Below, piece by piece: positions 5,250-5,699 of a stretch of DNA of 5,699 nt (its first letter is position 1; every line of letters starts with the position of its first letter). Under the pieces are notes generated by a model that worked only from the letters and a program-made list of their open reading frames with translations, was not told the DNA's origin and ran no database searches. This DNA comes from Nitratireductor sp. (lineage in GTDB: Bacteria; Pseudomonadota; Alphaproteobacteria; Rhizobiales; Rhizobiaceae): NCBI GenBank assembly GCA_020441735.1, contig JAGRLQ010000243.1:1-5699 (forward strand). Direction: 5' to 3'. The translations under genes and the position numbers were made by a program.

Positions 5250-5699
5250 TCAGGTCTTGAGTGGAACCTTGGGGACCGAGCCGGATTTTCCGCGCTTGCC
5301 GCCGGACTTGCCCTCCTCCCCGGCAGTAGGCTTGGCCTTCGCCTTGGCAGTGGTTTTCCCGGCCGGTTTGGCACGTTTGGCAGCCGGCTTCTTCGGCTTG
5401 ATCGGCGCATCCTCGATTGCCTCGAGTTCAATGCGCTCCTTGCCGTCCTCGTCACGGCCAAGGGAAACCTTGACCGTGCCGCCGGTCTTGAGCTTGCCGA
5501 ACAGCACTTCGTCGGCCAGGGGCTTCTTGATGTGCTCCTGGATGACACGGCTAAGCGGGCGGGCGCCCATCTTCTCGTCATAGCCCTTGATCGCCAGCCA
5601 GGCGGTCGCCTCCTTGGTCAGTTCGAAGGTCACGCCGCGCTCGGCAAGCTGTGCCTCGAGCTGCATGATGAACTTCTCGACCACCTTGTGGATGACCGG
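5250..5699 (-). CDS. clpA: ATP-dependent Clp protease ATP-binding subunit ClpA, C-terminal part, cut by window edge
   Basis: ClpA is the AAA+ unfoldase of the ClpAP protease, feeding substrates (including N-degron proteins delivered by ClpS) to ClpP. Only the last 149 residues are in the window. Most of the gene, including both ATPase modules, lies to the right. Visible is the D2 small domain: VVEKFIMQLEAQLAERGV, then KGYDEKMGARPLSRVIQEHIKKPLADEVLFG, which aligns closely with the E. coli ClpA C-terminus and contains the sensor-2 motif GAR. After the domain there is a 49-residue Lys/Ala/Pro/Gly-rich tail with 14 Lys and 2 Arg against 2 Glu, ending SVPKVPLKT. E. coli ClpA lacks such a tail. From memory, rhizobial ClpA proteins often end in a similar basic extension. 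The stop is TGA at 5252-5250, followed by a strong hairpin. There is no valid start inside the window: the GTG at 5684 is internal. Confidence 0.93.
   Translation of the reverse strand, partial: PVIHKVVEKFIMQLEAQLAERGVTFELTKEATAWLAIKGYDEKMGARPLSRVIQEHIKKPLADEVLFGKLKTGGTVKVSLGRDEDGKERIELEAIEDAPIKPKKPAAKRAKPAGKTTAKAKAKPTAGEEGKSGGKRGKSGSVPKVPLKT

Noticed and set aside
5167..5583. A 138-codon plus-strand open frame across the clpA terminator and the clpA 3' end
   Set aside because: It runs antisense to the well-supported ClpA C-terminus and through the terminator hairpin, with Ser/Pro-rich low-complexity content.

Overview
The window reads as ordinary core chromosome of an alphaproteobacterium of the order Hyphomicrobiales (rhizobia/Brucella/Hoeflea-like). 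The evidence is the gene content: an EipB/DUF1849 periplasmic protein, a DUF482/FemAB-like acetyltransferase, an alphaproteobacterial-type DNA polymerase IV, and a ClpA with a long basic tail ending in a VPKVPLK-type motif. The base composition is GC-rich and most genes are tightly packed. I saw no mobile element, tRNA, rRNA, CRISPR array or phage gene. I did not recognise a new defence or biosynthetic system.

Layout. 1-1017 (+) is the C-terminal part of dinB, cut by the left edge. It converges, with only 10 bases between stop codons, on 1028-1894 (-), an EipB-family envelope-integrity protein. A 172-base divergent region (1895-2066) with a long bulged inverted repeat separates eipB from a rightward set: glycerophosphodiester phosphodiesterase (2067-2816), a FemAB-like/GNAT acyltransferase (2838-4043, 21 bases later), and a HIT-family protein (4131-4562) that has its own candidate promoter. 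The HIT gene converges on a leftward gene for a small, very acidic protein (4665-5036, -). The 102 bases between them hold two hairpins and an AT-rich stretch. Further right, 213 bases of dyad-rich noncoding DNA separate that gene from the 3' end of clpA (5250-5699, -), cut by the right edge.

How the genes relate. The clearest shared theme is the cell envelope: EipB in the periplasm, and a phosphodiesterase able to recycle glycerol phosphodiesters from phospholipid headgroups, next to a FemAB-like aminoacyl/acyltransferase homologue. ClpA, the unfoldase of the ClpAP protease, and DinB, a translesion polymerase, are stress housekeeping genes, and their placement here is probably only conserved gene order. 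The most distinctive material is small-scale: a run of three 6-2-6 dyads leading into the probable clpA terminator, a structured leader before the acidic protein gene, and the contrast between that acidic tail and the basic ClpA tail next door.
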